52,198 bases of DNA from an uncultured Bacilli bacterium (lineage in GTDB: Bacteria; Bacillota_I; Bacilli_A; ML615J-28; CAG-313): positions 1-52,198 of the forward strand of contig CANQWZ010000001.1 of NCBI GenBank assembly GCA_947627685.1, in the 5' to 3' direction. The notes beneath the pieces were generated by a model. The model saw only the letters and a program-made list of their open reading frames with translations. It made no database searches and was not told the DNA's origin. The position numbers and the translations under genes were made by a program. Of this stretch, positions 28,600 to 37,203 are shown piece by piece (the stretch's first letter is position 1; every line of letters starts with the position of its first letter).

Positions 28600-29865
28600 A
28601 TGCAAGAATTAATGGAATTTTTAAATAACTCATATACATGTTTTCATGCCATTAAAAATGTTGAAAATATGTTAGAAGAAGCAGGCTTTATAAAATTAAA
28701 TGAAGATGAAAAATGGCAAATTGAAGAAGGTAAAAATTACTACACCATAAGAAATTCATCAAGCCTTATTGCTTTTAAAATACCTTTTAAACAAAATATA
28801 AAAGGTTTTAACGTGGTTGCCACCCATAGTGATAGTCCTTGTTTTAAAATTAAACCTAACGCCAGTATGATTGATACTAAAAATGATTTTACCACTTTAA
28901 ATGTTGAAGGTTATGGGGGAATGATTAATTATACATGGTTTGATCGGCCTTTAGGTGTTGCGGGGAGAATATTTGTTGAAGATGATCATAAAATAAAAGA
29001 AGTACTTATTGATACAAACGAAACCCTAGTCATACCAAGTCTTGCCATTCATCTTACAAGAGGTGATGATATTAGTTTTAATCATCAAGTTGATTTACAG
29101 CCTTTATTAGGTTCAAGTAATGCATCTTTTGATAGGCTACTTAGTCAATATGTAAATTGTAAAAAAGTTTTAGCAACTGATCTTTTCTTATATAATAAGG
29201 AAAAGGCCACATTAATTGGCGCAAGCAATGAATACTTACTTGCACCAAGACTTGATGATTTAGAATGCGTTTATACATCAATTAAAAGTTTGCTTGAAGC
29301 AAGCCCTAAAAATATTGCGATTGCTAGTATTTTTAATAATGAAGAAGTAGGAAGTACATCAGAAAACGGTGCTAATTCCACTTTCTTAACCGATGTATTA
29401 TGCCGCATTTGTAATGCTTTAGGCCTAGATTATCAGTTAATACAATCATCTTCATTTATTGTATCAGCTGATAATGCTCATGCTACCCATCCTAATCATA
29501 GTGAAAAAAGTGATCCTACTAATCGTGTATATATGAATCAAGGAATTGTTATAAAACATCAAGCCTCATTAAGATATACCACGGATGGTTTAAGTGAAGC
29601 TATTTTCAAACAAATTTGCAAGAAGAATAATGTATTATATCAAGACTATACTAATCGTAGTGATCAAAGAGGTGGTAGTACTTTAGGGGCTATTTCACAA
29701 TCTCATCTAAGCATCCCTTCTATTGATATTGGCTTTCCTCAACTTGCAATGCACTCCGTTTTAGAGGTGGCAGGAACCTATGATATTGATGAAATGAAAA
29801 AAGCCTTAAAGGCATTTTTGCAAATGCAATATACCTATAAAAATCAAAATGTTGTTATAGAATAA
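28600..29865 (+). CDS. M18-family aminopeptidase (ApeB-like)
   Basis: This cytoplasmic binuclear-zinc aminopeptidase has about 421 residues. Metal and catalytic residues are visible: His and Asp in VVATHSDSP, Asp in APRLDDLE, Glu-Glu in NNEEVGS, Asp in SADNAHATHP, and His in LAMHSVLE near the C terminus. Two starts are possible: ATG 28600, one base after the preceding stop, or TTG 28588, which overlaps M29 by 11 bases and lies 4 bases after AAAGGA. I chose the ATG because the family starts near MQELMEFLNNS, with moderate confidence. A bidirectional terminator follows. Confidence 0.94.
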   Translation: MQELMEFLNNSYTCFHAIKNVENMLEEAGFIKLNEDEKWQIEEGKNYYTIRNSSSLIAFKIPFKQNIKGFNVVATHSDSPCFKIKPNASMIDTKNDFTTLNVEGYGGMINYTWFDRPLGVAGRIFVEDDHKIKEVLIDTNETLVIPSLAIHLTRGDDISFNHQVDLQPLLGSSNASFDRLLSQYVNCKKVLATDLFLYNKEKATLIGASNEYLLAPRLDDLECVYTSIKSLLEASPKNIAIASIFNNEEVGSTSENGANSTFLTDVLCRICNALGLDYQLIQSSSFIVSADNAHATHPNHSEKSDPTNRVYMNQGIVIKHQASLRYTTDGLSEAIFKQICKKNNVLYQDYTNRSDQRGGSTLGAISQSHLSIPSIDIGFPQLAMHSVLEVAGTYDIDEMKKALKAFLQMQYTYKNQNVVIE

Positions 29866-29880
29866 TTTCCTATTGAATAC

Positions 29881-29912
29881 AAAAAAGGACCCCTTATTTT
29901 AGGTCCTTTTTT
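29881..29912. terminator. bidirectional terminator between M18 and tspO
   Basis: AAAAAAGGACC (29881-29891) pairs with GGTCCTTTTTT (29902-29912). The A and T flanks serve both converging genes, and the tspO stop lies in the T run. Confidence 0.9.
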
Positions 29913-30375
29913 AATTATTAAGATATAACAATATGGCAAATACACATGCTACAATACTCCATAAAACATAAGGTAACAAAAGTAGTGCATGCTTTTTCGA
30001 AAGAAGAAGCGATTCAATTATTGTTAAAGTAATACTAAGAAAACTTAGTAAAGTTACGATATAGCCAAGAAATAGACTTTGTTTTACAAAAAAGAAATAA
30101 GGAAAAGTAAAACTAATAACATAATTAATTGCTAAAAAAATAAGCACTCTAGTAAAATCTTTTTTATTAAAACTTTTTTTATTTTCCATTATATATAAGA
30201 TGAATATTCCCATCAAGATATATATAATACTCCAAACAATTGGGAAAACTTGACTTGGAAGTTTAGGTCCATTAAGCCTATTATAAAAGTCAAGATCACT
30301 TTTAAATAAAAAAGCGGGCAAAAAGTATAAAAACACCACAAATACAAACAATAAAATTCTTTTAATCCATTTCAT
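29911..30375 (-). CDS. tspO: TspO/MBR family membrane protein
   Basis: The 154-residue protein has five predicted membrane helices. The TspO signature is clear: LPSQVFPIVWSIIYILMGI near residue 40 and LPYVLWSIVACVFAILLYLN at the C terminus, with the aromatic and Pro pattern that forms the tetrapyrrole-binding pocket. Bacterial TspO proteins bind porphyrins and are linked to stress or tetrapyrrole handling; no haem gene is nearby. The start has AGAGGTAT upstream and a TATAAT at 30398-30403 (minus strand) without a clear -35. Confidence 0.9.
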   Translation of the reverse strand: MKWIKRILLFVFVVFLYFLPAFLFKSDLDFYNRLNGPKLPSQVFPIVWSIIYILMGIFILYIMENKKSFNKKDFTRVLIFLAINYVISFTFPYFFFVKQSLFLGYIVTLLSFLSITLTIIESLLLSKKHALLLLPYVLWSIVACVFAILLYLNN

Positions 30376-30485
30376 AAAATATATACCTCTTAGTATGATT
30401 ATATGTAAAAAGCTTAAAATTATGATTATAATTTTTAAGAATAAATAAAAAATTAACTAAAACTATTTAAAAAATAAAGAATCTA

Positions 30486-30494
30486 TGATATAAT
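30486..30494 (+). promoter_or_regulatory. extended -10 promoter of the GHL10 gene
   Basis: TG-A-TATAAT with the hexamer at 30489-30494. The -35 position (TTTAAA, 30466-30471) is poor, so recognition would rest on the extended -10. Confidence 0.65.
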
Positions 30495-30524
30495 ATAACA
30501 AAAAAAATGTGAAAGGAGCATATA

Positions 30525-32843
30525 ATGAAAAAATTAAAAGGGTTAGTTATTATAACAATTTTATTAAGTTTTATCATGCTAGGTTTTACATCTACTATTA
30601 AAGATGTAAAAGCTGAAGAATCTAATCTAGTTGCTATGAAAAAACATAATGGTCAAGATTTTACTTATCGTGGCTCAGATGAAAAAGTATATAGATTAGC
30701 AGAATATAATTATCCTACAAGTCAGTTTAGAGCCGTATGGGTTAGTGCTTTTGTAGGTGATATTAGTTCATACAAAAATGAACAAGCTTTTAAGCAAGAA
30801 TTAAATGGTTTACTTGATAATATGGAAAGCTGGGGAATGAATGCTCTTGTTTTCCATGTAAGGACACACAATAATGCCCTTTATAAATCTGAATTAAACC
30901 CACTTGCTTCGTGGTTTAGTAATGTTGATTTCGATACTTTTGATCCTGTTGCTTGGTTAATAGATGAATGTCATGCTCGTGGCATTGAATTTCATGCATG
31001 GCTTAATCCTTACCGAGTGCCTACACCGTCTTCTGGAATTCCATCATACGCGGCAGAACCATTACCAAAAGATAATATTGCGAATAATACTGAATATATT
31101 TTAACAGGAAATAGCAGTATTTTAAATCCTGGTGAACCGGCTGTACGTAATTTTTTAGTTGATACTTGTATGGAACTAATTGAAAATTATGATGTTGATG
31201 CCATTAACTTTGATGATTATTTCTATGTAAATGGTTTAACAGATAAATCCGATGAAGTAACTAGAAGAAAATACAACTTAAAAAATTTATCAGTAGCTGA
31301 TTTTAGAAGAGAAGCAATTGATTTATTTATTGAAGACTTATCTAAACATATTAGAGAATATAATCAGTTAAATAATAAAGCCGTACAACTTGGTATTGCG
31401 CCATCAGGCATATATCGTAATGGTGGTTATGTAAAAGAACCTACATATGATAATAATGGTAATTTAACTAATCCTATTGCTTCAAACACAGCGGGTATGG
31501 AACATTATGGTGGTTATTTATATGCGGACACATTAAACTGGATTAATCACGAATGGATAGACTATATTATGCCTCAACTTTACTGGGCAACCGAACATGA
31601 TGTGGCAAGTTTTGTTGAACTTACCAAATGGTGGAGTTGGGCTGTTAAAAATAAAAAAGTTAATTTCTATGCAGGACTTGGTATATATATGGCTCTATCT
31701 ACAACAGGTAGTGGTCAGTACTGGCAATATAATGACGATGAAATCCAAAGGCAATTATTAAATGCCGGTCAATATAAAGAATTTGGTGGTGCTTGTTTTT
31801 ATAAATATGCATCATTACTTAATACAAGTAATAAAGTTATTAAAAATGCCATTGATTTGATTTCTAATGATTACTGGTCTAAAAGAGTTCCCGCAGCCGT
31901 AAGTAAATATTATGCACCATTAATTGAAGAAGTTGCACCAACAAATGTAATATATGATAGCACAACTAGTAGTATTAAATTTGATGTAGTTGATAATGCA
32001 AGAGGTTATATGATTTATCAAGTGCCAAAAGGTGAGGCTCTTGATAAAAATAATATTAATCATGTATATGAATACACTACTAAAAATAGTATTAGTATCA
32101 CTAATATTGATGATTATAATTATTATGTCGCATCCGTTAATAAAGCCAATGAAACAAGCGAAGTAGTCTTAGTTAATACAAGTCAAAGTTATCAAGAGGC
32201 TTGTCAAGAAATTGATGATTATGTAGCATCCCTAGATTTTAACACCAAAGAAATGACAAAAATTAAAGCGATGGCTGAAGATGCGAAAGGTTCAATTAGC
32301 GCCATGACAAGCCAAGATGCAATTAATAGTGCTATTAATGATTTTATCAGTGAAGTAGTTAATTATCATGAAGGCTTAGAAAGCGCAAGAAGAGGTGCAC
32401 AAACAGCCTTAGAAAATTTAGTTTTAACTAGTTATTCTGATGCTCAAAAAGAAGTTATTGAAGATATTATTTCAGATACTATGAATCAAATAAAAGCAAG
32501 TGCTGATGAAGATGAAATTAATACTTTAAAAAATACTGGTATAGATAGCATTAATGAATATATTACATCTTTAAATGCTTATATTTTGGATGCTAAAACT
32601 ACTTTAAGTAAAAAAGATGCCTCTACCAAAGAAGCTAAAGATTATCTTGATGAAATTACTAAAAAAATAGAGGCTGCCTCATCTAAAGAAGAAATTGATG
32701 AACTTCTTAGTAGTGTAGATAGTAAACTAGCCGAATTTAGTGATAAAAATACTTGCGCAAGTTGTAACAAGCAGACAATTATATATATGTTTTTACTTAC
32801 CGTTTTTACCCCACTAGTTATCTATTTAATTAGAAAGCATTAA
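30525..32843 (+). CDS. secreted glycosyl hydrolase-like GHL10 (YngK-type) with C-terminal membrane tail
   Basis: The 772-residue protein has a signal peptide (MKKLKGLVIITILLSFIML..., cleavage near KAEE at about residue 36). Residues about 65-440 are the GHL10/DUF187 TIM barrel: RAVWVSAFVGD, NALVFHVRTHNNALY, GIEFHAWLNPYRVP, and DVDAINFDDYFY with the paired acidic residues; relatives cut peptidoglycan glycan or related sugars. Residues about 465-545 look like a fibronectin-type beta domain. About 550-738 are long helices with repeated character, as in cell-wall-spanning FIVAR-like regions. The last 25 residues are one membrane helix followed by RKH, with CASC just before it. No LPXTG motif is present, so it is probably held by this tail. 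Confidence 0.9.
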   Translation: MKKLKGLVIITILLSFIMLGFTSTIKDVKAEESNLVAMKKHNGQDFTYRGSDEKVYRLAEYNYPTSQFRAVWVSAFVGDISSYKNEQAFKQELNGLLDNMESWGMNALVFHVRTHNNALYKSELNPLASWFSNVDFDTFDPVAWLIDECHARGIEFHAWLNPYRVPTPSSGIPSYAAEPLPKDNIANNTEYILTGNSSILNPGEPAVRNFLVDTCMELIENYDVDAINFDDYFYVNGLTDKSDEVTRRKYNLKNLSVADFRREAIDLFIEDLSKHIREYNQLNNKAVQLGIAPSGIYRNGGYVKEPTYDNNGNLTNPIASNTAGMEHYGGYLYADTLNWINHEWIDYIMPQLYWATEHDVASFVELTKWWSWAVKNKKVNFYAGLGIYMALSTTGSGQYWQYNDDEIQRQLLNAGQYKEFGGACFYKYASLLNTSNKVIKNAIDLISNDYWSKRVPAAVSKYYAPLIEEVAPTNVIYDSTTSSIKFDVVDNARGYMIYQVPKGEALDKNNINHVYEYTTKNSISITNIDDYNYYVASVNKANETSEVVLVNTSQSYQEACQEIDDYVASLDFNTKEMTKIKAMAEDAKGSISAMTSQDAINSAINDFISEVVNYHEGLESARRGAQTALENLVLTSYSDAQKEVIEDIISDTMNQIKASADEDEINTLKNTGIDSINEYITSLNAYILDAKTTLSKKDASTKEAKDYLDEITKKIEAASSKEEIDELLSSVDSKLAEFSDKNTCASCNKQTIIYMFLLTVFTPLVIYLIRKH

Positions 32844-32844
32844 A

Positions 32845-32876
32845 AAAATACTGCACACATAAATGTGCAGTATTTT
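32845..32876 (+). terminator. terminator of the GHL10 gene
   Basis: A 13-bp perfect stem AAAATACTGCACA (32845-32857) pairs with TGTGCAGTATTTT (32864-32876) around a 6-base loop. Confidence 0.9.
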
Positions 32877-32925
32877 CACACTTATTTTGTGCAGCCTTTG
32901 CACATTTATTTTGAGCAGTCTTTTT
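32864..32925. repeat. 24-bp tandem repeat (about 2.6 copies) behind the terminator
   Basis: TGTGCAG or TGAGCAG recurs at 32864, 32888 and 32912, each followed by a T-rich stretch. The second copy can also form a small hairpin TGTGCA (32888-32893)/TGCACA (32899-32904), and the third ends in T6, so the array offers a backup terminator. Confidence 0.7.
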
Positions 32926-32946
32926 TAAGTATTTTTAACTACATAA

Positions 32947-32955
32947 TGTTATAAT
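32947..32955 (+). promoter_or_regulatory. extended -10 promoter of the second pseudouridine synthase gene
   Basis: TG-T-TATAAT, hexamer at 32950-32955, without a clear -35. The start codon follows 20 bases downstream behind AAGAGGG. Confidence 0.65.
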
Positions 32956-32974
32956 AAAATAAGAGGGTATATAT

Positions 32975-33697
32975 ATGCGATTAGATAAATTTTTAACATC
33001 TTGTTATCTTGGAACACGTAAAGAAGTAAAACAAATACTAAAACAAAAAAGAATAAAGGTAAATGATATAATTGTTACAAGTGAAGATGCTAATATAGTA
33101 ACTAAAAAAGATGTCATAAAACTAGATGATAAAATCTTAAATTACCGAGAAAACTATTATTTTCTTCTAAACAAACCCCAAGGTTATGTAACATCAACCG
33201 TAGATGAGGCATCACCGTCGGTAATGCAACTTTTTAATGATTTAAATCCCCTCTTAAAGAAAGACCTTTTTCCAGTAGGCAGGCTTGATAAGGATACTGA
33301 GGGTATGTTAATCATTACAACAGATGGCAACCTAGCCCATCAACTAACATCTCCTAAAAAGCATGTTAAAAAAGTTTATTATGTGGAATATGAAGGTAAT
33401 CTTTCACCTAGTAAATTAGCAAAGTTAAAAACTGGATTAGTAGATGAAAAAGGAGAACCCTTTTTGCCCGCCTCATTAAAACAAATAGATAGTAATAGTT
33501 GTTATTTAACTATTAGTGAAGGTAAGTACCACCAAGTAAAAAGAATGATTCATCTTTTAGGAGGATGCCTTACCTATTTAAAAAGAGTCCAAATTGGTTC
33601 TTTGATGCTACCTACTAGTTTAGAAAAAGGAAAATATATCGTTTTAACAAACAAAGACATTAATAAAATTTTAGATAATGAGGACCTTTATTTATGA
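32975..33697 (+). CDS. RsuA/RluB-family pseudouridine synthase (second copy)
   Basis: The 240-residue rRNA pseudouridine synthase begins with an S4 RNA-binding domain (MRLDKFLTSCYLGTRKEVKQIL). The catalytic motif FPVGRLDKDTEGMLIITTDG near residue 105 carries the essential Asp, and GKYHQVKRM is near residue 185. It is closer to the standard RsuA/RluB pattern than the copy at 7607-8278. The stop TGA overlaps the next ATG (ATGA at 33694-33697), so it is coupled to the HAD gene, and this junction shows that TGA is a stop here. The exact uridine modified is not predictable. Confidence 0.94.
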   Translation: MRLDKFLTSCYLGTRKEVKQILKQKRIKVNDIIVTSEDANIVTKKDVIKLDDKILNYRENYYFLLNKPQGYVTSTVDEASPSVMQLFNDLNPLLKKDLFPVGRLDKDTEGMLIITTDGNLAHQLTSPKKHVKKVYYVEYEGNLSPSKLAKLKTGLVDEKGEPFLPASLKQIDSNSCYLTISEGKYHQVKRMIHLLGGCLTYLKRVQIGSLMLPTSLEKGKYIVLTNKDINKILDNEDLYL

Positions 33698-34410
33698 AAA
33701 CTATTTTATTCGATCTTGATGGTACTTTATTACCAATGGATCAAGAAATTTTTACTAATACTTATTTTAAACTGCTTAGTGCCAAAATGCAAAATTATGG
33801 CTACGAACCAAGTCAGTTAATTAAAGCTGTTTGGCAGGGGACTTTTGCAATGGTTACTAATGATGGTAAAAAAACTAATGAAGAAGTTTTTTGGGATGTT
33901 TTTTCTAGCATCTTTGGTAATAAAGTTTACCGTGATAAAGAACTTATTGATAGTTTTTATAGCCAAGAATTTAATCAAATCCAAAAAGTATGTGGTTATA
34001 GTGAAAAAACAAGATGGCTTATTGATGAGATTAAAAAATTAAATGCCCCTATTGTCCTTGCTACAAATCCTATTTTTCCACGTCTTGCGCAAGAAAATAG
34101 AATCAAATGGGCAGGTCTTGACCCTTGTGACTTTATTTATTATACATCTTATGAAAATATGCATTACTCTAAACCTAATTTAAAATATTATCAAGAAATC
34201 TTAACAAAGTTATCACTAAATGCAAGTGATGTTATTATGGTTGGTAACGATGTAGATGAAGATATGGTCGCAAAAGAACTCGGCATTGAGGTTTTTTTAC
34301 TAACTCCTTGTTTAATTAATAAAAGCCACCAAGATATAAATAATTATCCACATGGTGACTTTGATGATTTATTTTTATTTATTAAGGGGAAACTCCTTGA
34401 TAAAAATTGA
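33694..34410 (+). CDS. HAD-superfamily hydrolase (subfamily IA)
   Basis: The 238-residue predicted phosphatase has motif I FDLDGT near residue 6 (nucleophile and acid Asp), motif II VLATNP near 121, motif III Lys in YSKPN near 154, and motif IV VIMVGNDVDEDM near 180 with its Asp residues. The helical cap between motifs I and II places it in subfamily I. The substrate is unknown. It overlaps the RsuA-like gene by 4 bases upstream, and its last 36 bases overlap the convergent yidD gene. There is no terminator between the two. Confidence 0.9.
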   Translation: MKTILFDLDGTLLPMDQEIFTNTYFKLLSAKMQNYGYEPSQLIKAVWQGTFAMVTNDGKKTNEEVFWDVFSSIFGNKVYRDKELIDSFYSQEFNQIQKVCGYSEKTRWLIDEIKKLNAPIVLATNPIFPRLAQENRIKWAGLDPCDFIYYTSYENMHYSKPNLKYYQEILTKLSLNASDVIMVGNDVDEDMVAKELGIEVFLLTPCLINKSHQDINNYPHGDFDDLFLFIKGKLLDKN

Positions 34411-34893
34411 TGGATGAAGATGTAAATTGGAAAAAATATACATCAGTAAATATTTTTTAAAAGGTTTGTAGAGAACTTTAATTTTATGCTTTTTACTCAA
34501 AAATAAAGCTCTTTCTAACATATTAAAAAATAGTTCATCATTTTCTTTTGAAAAGTTATTATCCTTAAAAGCTTTTTCCCATATATATATTAAAAGCTCA
34601 TCAATATCAAGATTTACTACATCAGCATCAATTGTTTTGGCTTGTTCTTGATAAGGTTTTTTGAGCTTTTTTTCTTTTTTAGAAAGGGGTACAGGATCAT
34701 ATATTTTATGACTTAAGGGGTTGCATCTTAAAATACGATAGCCGGTTAAAAAAGAGGCCTTAATAAAATTAAATTTTTGATAACATTCAAGCCCATAATT
34801 AGAACAACTAGGAATATGTCTACAGCGGTGCGGACGATCCTCTTTTTGATAGGCTTTGATTAATTTGATAGCAAGTTTATTTATGAAAAACAT
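34375..34893 (-). CDS. yidD: YidD-like membrane protein insertion factor with a C-terminal extension
   Basis: Residues 1-72 carry the YidD (DUF37) signature: RHIPSCSNYGLECYQKF with its Cys pair, and YRILRCNPLSHKIYDPVP. YidD assists the YidC/SecY insertion of membrane proteins. The usual family length is 70-90 residues, but this protein has 172: about 100 extra residues, Lys-rich then helical (DIDELLIYIWEKAFKDNN...), that I do not recognise. The extension's end is antisense to the 3' end of the HAD gene. It has an extended -10 (34910-34918) and AGGTGAT before the ATG. rpmH, rnpA and yidC, frequent neighbours, are not here. Confidence 0.85.
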   Translation of the reverse strand: MFFINKLAIKLIKAYQKEDRPHRCRHIPSCSNYGLECYQKFNFIKASFLTGYRILRCNPLSHKIYDPVPLSKKEKKLKKPYQEQAKTIDADVVNLDIDELLIYIWEKAFKDNNFSKENDELFFNMLERALFLSKKHKIKVLYKPFKKYLLMYIFSNLHLHPSIFIKEFPLNK

Positions 34894-34909
34894 TTTATCA
34901 CCTAAAATA

Positions 34910-34918
34910 ATTATAACA
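34910..34918 (-). promoter_or_regulatory. extended -10 promoter of yidD
   Basis: Minus-strand TG-T-TATAAT; the hexamer is 34910-34915. The -35 region is only A/T. Confidence 0.6.
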
Positions 34919-34981
34919 AATTTTTTAATCTTTTTTTAAAACATTGCGTATAAACTTATAAAAAATAAAAAAAATAATAAT

Positions 34982-35554
34982 ATGTTAAAATACTTTATTA
35001 TTTTTCTAACTATTCTTCTTATCATAAATTTAATTTTATTTATTAATATTGAGGCAAGAATTATCAAAAAAAATAATGAACCCTTACTATTAATAATAAG
35101 AGTCTTTAATAAAACTATTTATAAAATGCATCTTGTTAAAAAACAACACTCCTCTACCTTCAAATTTAAACTATCATATTTATTTGAAAGTGATTTGAAT
35201 ATCGTTTTAAAAGATTTAAAAGAAGAAAATTTTTTGGTATATTTAATTTTAGAATATGGTAATATTAAAAAAGTAACCCTTATTCCTACTTTTAATAGTT
35301 CTAACCCTTTAATAATGCCACATCTTGCTTTTTTAGACTGGATGATTGTATCGGTTGTCAAAAAGTATCTTGACGCAAGTTTTAAGTATGTAAATGATGA
35401 TTATTATCAAATAATGTTACTAAAAGATGATAAGCAAGAAATTAATTTGGAAATATATATAACAGTTAGTCTATTTTGGTTAGTTGTTGCCATAGTTAAA
35501 AAATTTAAAGTATTTTTAAAATTATTCAAAAAACAAGGAGAAACAAATGAATAA
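34982..35554 (+). CDS. YtfI-like DUF2953 membrane protein
   Basis: The 190-residue protein has an N-terminal membrane helix (YFIIFLTILLIINLILFINI) and a second hydrophobic stretch near residue 160 (ITVSLFWLVVAIVKK). Sequence identity is hard to judge by eye; the call rests on size, topology and position directly before a YtfJ gene, the same order as ytfI-ytfJ of B. subtilis. No Shine-Dalgarno site is visible before ATG 34982. It overlaps ytfJ by 8 bases. Confidence 0.65.
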   Translation: MLKYFIIFLTILLIINLILFINIEARIIKKNNEPLLLIIRVFNKTIYKMHLVKKQHSSTFKFKLSYLFESDLNIVLKDLKEENFLVYLILEYGNIKKVTLIPTFNSSNPLIMPHLAFLDWMIVSVVKKYLDASFKYVNDDYYQIMLLKDDKQEINLEIYITVSLFWLVVAIVKKFKVFLKLFKKQGETNE

Positions 35555-35909
35555 TATAATTGATTTATTAGATAGTTCCGTTAATAAAATTAAGTCAATG
35601 GTTGATGTTAATGTTGTAATGGGTAAAATGGTAACTTTCAATAATGTTTCGGTAATTCCCATATCAAAAGTTAAATGTGGTTTTGTTAGTGGGGGAATTG
35701 ACCAAAAAGAAACCTTAGATACTAAGAAAAATCCTTTTGGTGGCGCAAGCGGTGGTACAATGAGTCTTAGTCCTATTGCCTTTTTGGTTATTTTAGAAAA
35801 TGATGCGAAAATACTCCATTTAGATGAAAGCTCACATATTTTAGAAAATTTAATTGATTTAATTCCTGATACCATTAATAAATTAACATCTTTAATTAAG
35901 AAAAATTAA
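35547..35909 (+). CDS. ytfJ: YtfJ/GerW family protein
   Basis: The 120-residue protein has the YtfJ core: VVMGKMVTFNNVSVIPISKVKCGFVSGG, then a Gly-rich GGASGGTMSLSPIAFLVI block, then a helical tail. In B. subtilis YtfJ (GerW) is a spore protein needed for germination-receptor function; the family also occurs widely in non-sporulating bacteria, where its job is unknown. It is coupled to the upstream YtfI-like gene (8-base overlap, AAGGAG within that gene). No other sporulation gene is in the window. Confidence 0.87.
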   Translation: MNNIIDLLDSSVNKIKSMVDVNVVMGKMVTFNNVSVIPISKVKCGFVSGGIDQKETLDTKKNPFGGASGGTMSLSPIAFLVILENDAKILHLDESSHILENLIDLIPDTINKLTSLIKKN

Positions 35910-35918
35910 TAAAAAGTA

Positions 35919-35962
35919 AAAATAAAAAGAAACAAGATAAATTCTTTTTATTTTCTTTTTTT
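35919..35962 (+). terminator. probable AT-rich terminator of ytfI-ytfJ
   Basis: AAAATAAAAAGAA (35919-35931) pairs with TTCTTTTTATTTT (35942-35954), followed by C and a T run. It has only one G-C pair, so it is weak. Confidence 0.5.
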
Positions 35963-35965
35963 ATA

Positions 35966-35974
35966 TGGTATAAT
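35966..35974 (+). promoter_or_regulatory. extended -10 promoter of the BaiN-like gene
   Basis: TG-G-TATAAT, hexamer 35969-35974. AGAGGTG precedes the ATG at 35999. Confidence 0.65.
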
Positions 35975-35998
35975 ATCTAAAAAGCATAAGAGGTGTTT

Positions 35999-37203
35999 AT
36001 GAAAAAAGTAGCAATTATTGGTGCAGGACCAGCCGGTATTATGGCTTCTATTAAACTTAAAGAACTTACCAAAGGAAAACTAGAGGTAATACTAATTGAA
36101 AAAACAAGTCGGATTGGTAAAAAATTTTAATAAGTGGTAATGGCAAATGCAATTTAAGCAATTTAGATATGACTAATAATATTTTTTATAATAATAACTT
36201 TGCGAAAAACATTTTTAATAATTATGGGCCTCAAGATTTACAAAATGATCTTTTAAAAATGGGCATCTTTACACAAGCAGATAGTGCAGGTCGCATTTAT
36301 CCTTTGACTTTTACTGCGACAACAATTTTAGACATGTTACTTATGCAACTTCAAAAAAACAATGTCAAAATTTATGTAGATACCAAAGTCGAAGATGTAA
36401 AGGTTATAAATGAGCAAATTTATATATATACCAATAAAGAATCATTTATCGTAAGTGATGTAATTTTTGCGACCGGTGGGCTTGCATATTCTATGCTAGG
36501 ATCAAATACTGATGGATATAGCCTTTTATCTAATTTAGGTGTTAAAATAACTAAATTAAAACCAGGACTAGTTGGTCTAAAAACTAGTATTGATGATGTT
36601 AAGGGTTTAGAAGGAATTAGACAAAAAGCAAATGTTTCTTTACTTAAAAAGGGCAAGGTTGTTTTTTCAGAAGTTGGTGAAATACAATTTAAAAAAGATG
36701 GTATTAGTGGTATCGTAGTTATGAATGCTTCTAGTATTATGGCAAGGCAAAATGATGATTTGCAATTAAGGGTTGATTTTTTATCCTCTTTTAAGAGTGA
36801 TGAGATAATAGAAAAATTAACATATATCAAAAAACTAAATCCAAGTATATCTTTTGAGGACCTTTCACATGGCATATTGCCAAAAGCCTTAGCTACTAAA
36901 CTTTGTCATAAACTTAAAGATAATTTGACAATTGCATCTTTTGTGCGCCTTGCGAAAAACTATGAAATAAAAGTTATATCAGATTATGGTTTTGCAAACG
37001 CCCAAGTTACCGTAGGAGGCGTTATGATTGATGAAGTAGATGAACATTTTGCTTTAAAAAAGAACAATCATATATATGTAATAGGTGAACTACTTGATGT
37101 TGATGGCCTTTGTGGTGGATACAATATGCACTTTGCCATGGCATCAGGGGTAAATGTTGCTATGTTTTTAGCACGAAAGTTAGGTGAAGAAAGTTATGAG
37201 TAA
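35999..37203 (+). pseudogene. HI0933/BaiN-type FAD-dependent oxidoreductase, frameshifted near residue 42
   Basis: The start ATG 35999 gives the dinucleotide-binding N terminus KKVAIIGAGPAGIMAS and LEVILIEKTSRIGKK, then hits TAA at 36128-36130. The family motif GKKILISGNGKCNLSN resumes at once in another frame. Restoring one A in the A6 run at 36119-36124 (A7) repairs it exactly. The rest is intact to 37203: FATGGLAY near residue 155, QVTVGGV and GELLDVDGLCGGYN near the end, all typical of HI0933/YhiN/BaiN flavoproteins (about 400 residues). The break may be true decay, a homopolymer consensus error, or a tract corrected by slippage. It overlaps the ytxK-like gene by 8 bases. Confidence 0.88.

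Noticed and set aside
33695..34410. TGA read as tryptophan (Mycoplasma-type code)
   Set aside because: TGA ends two genes at natural family ends (33695-33697, 34408-34410), and Trp is TGG throughout.
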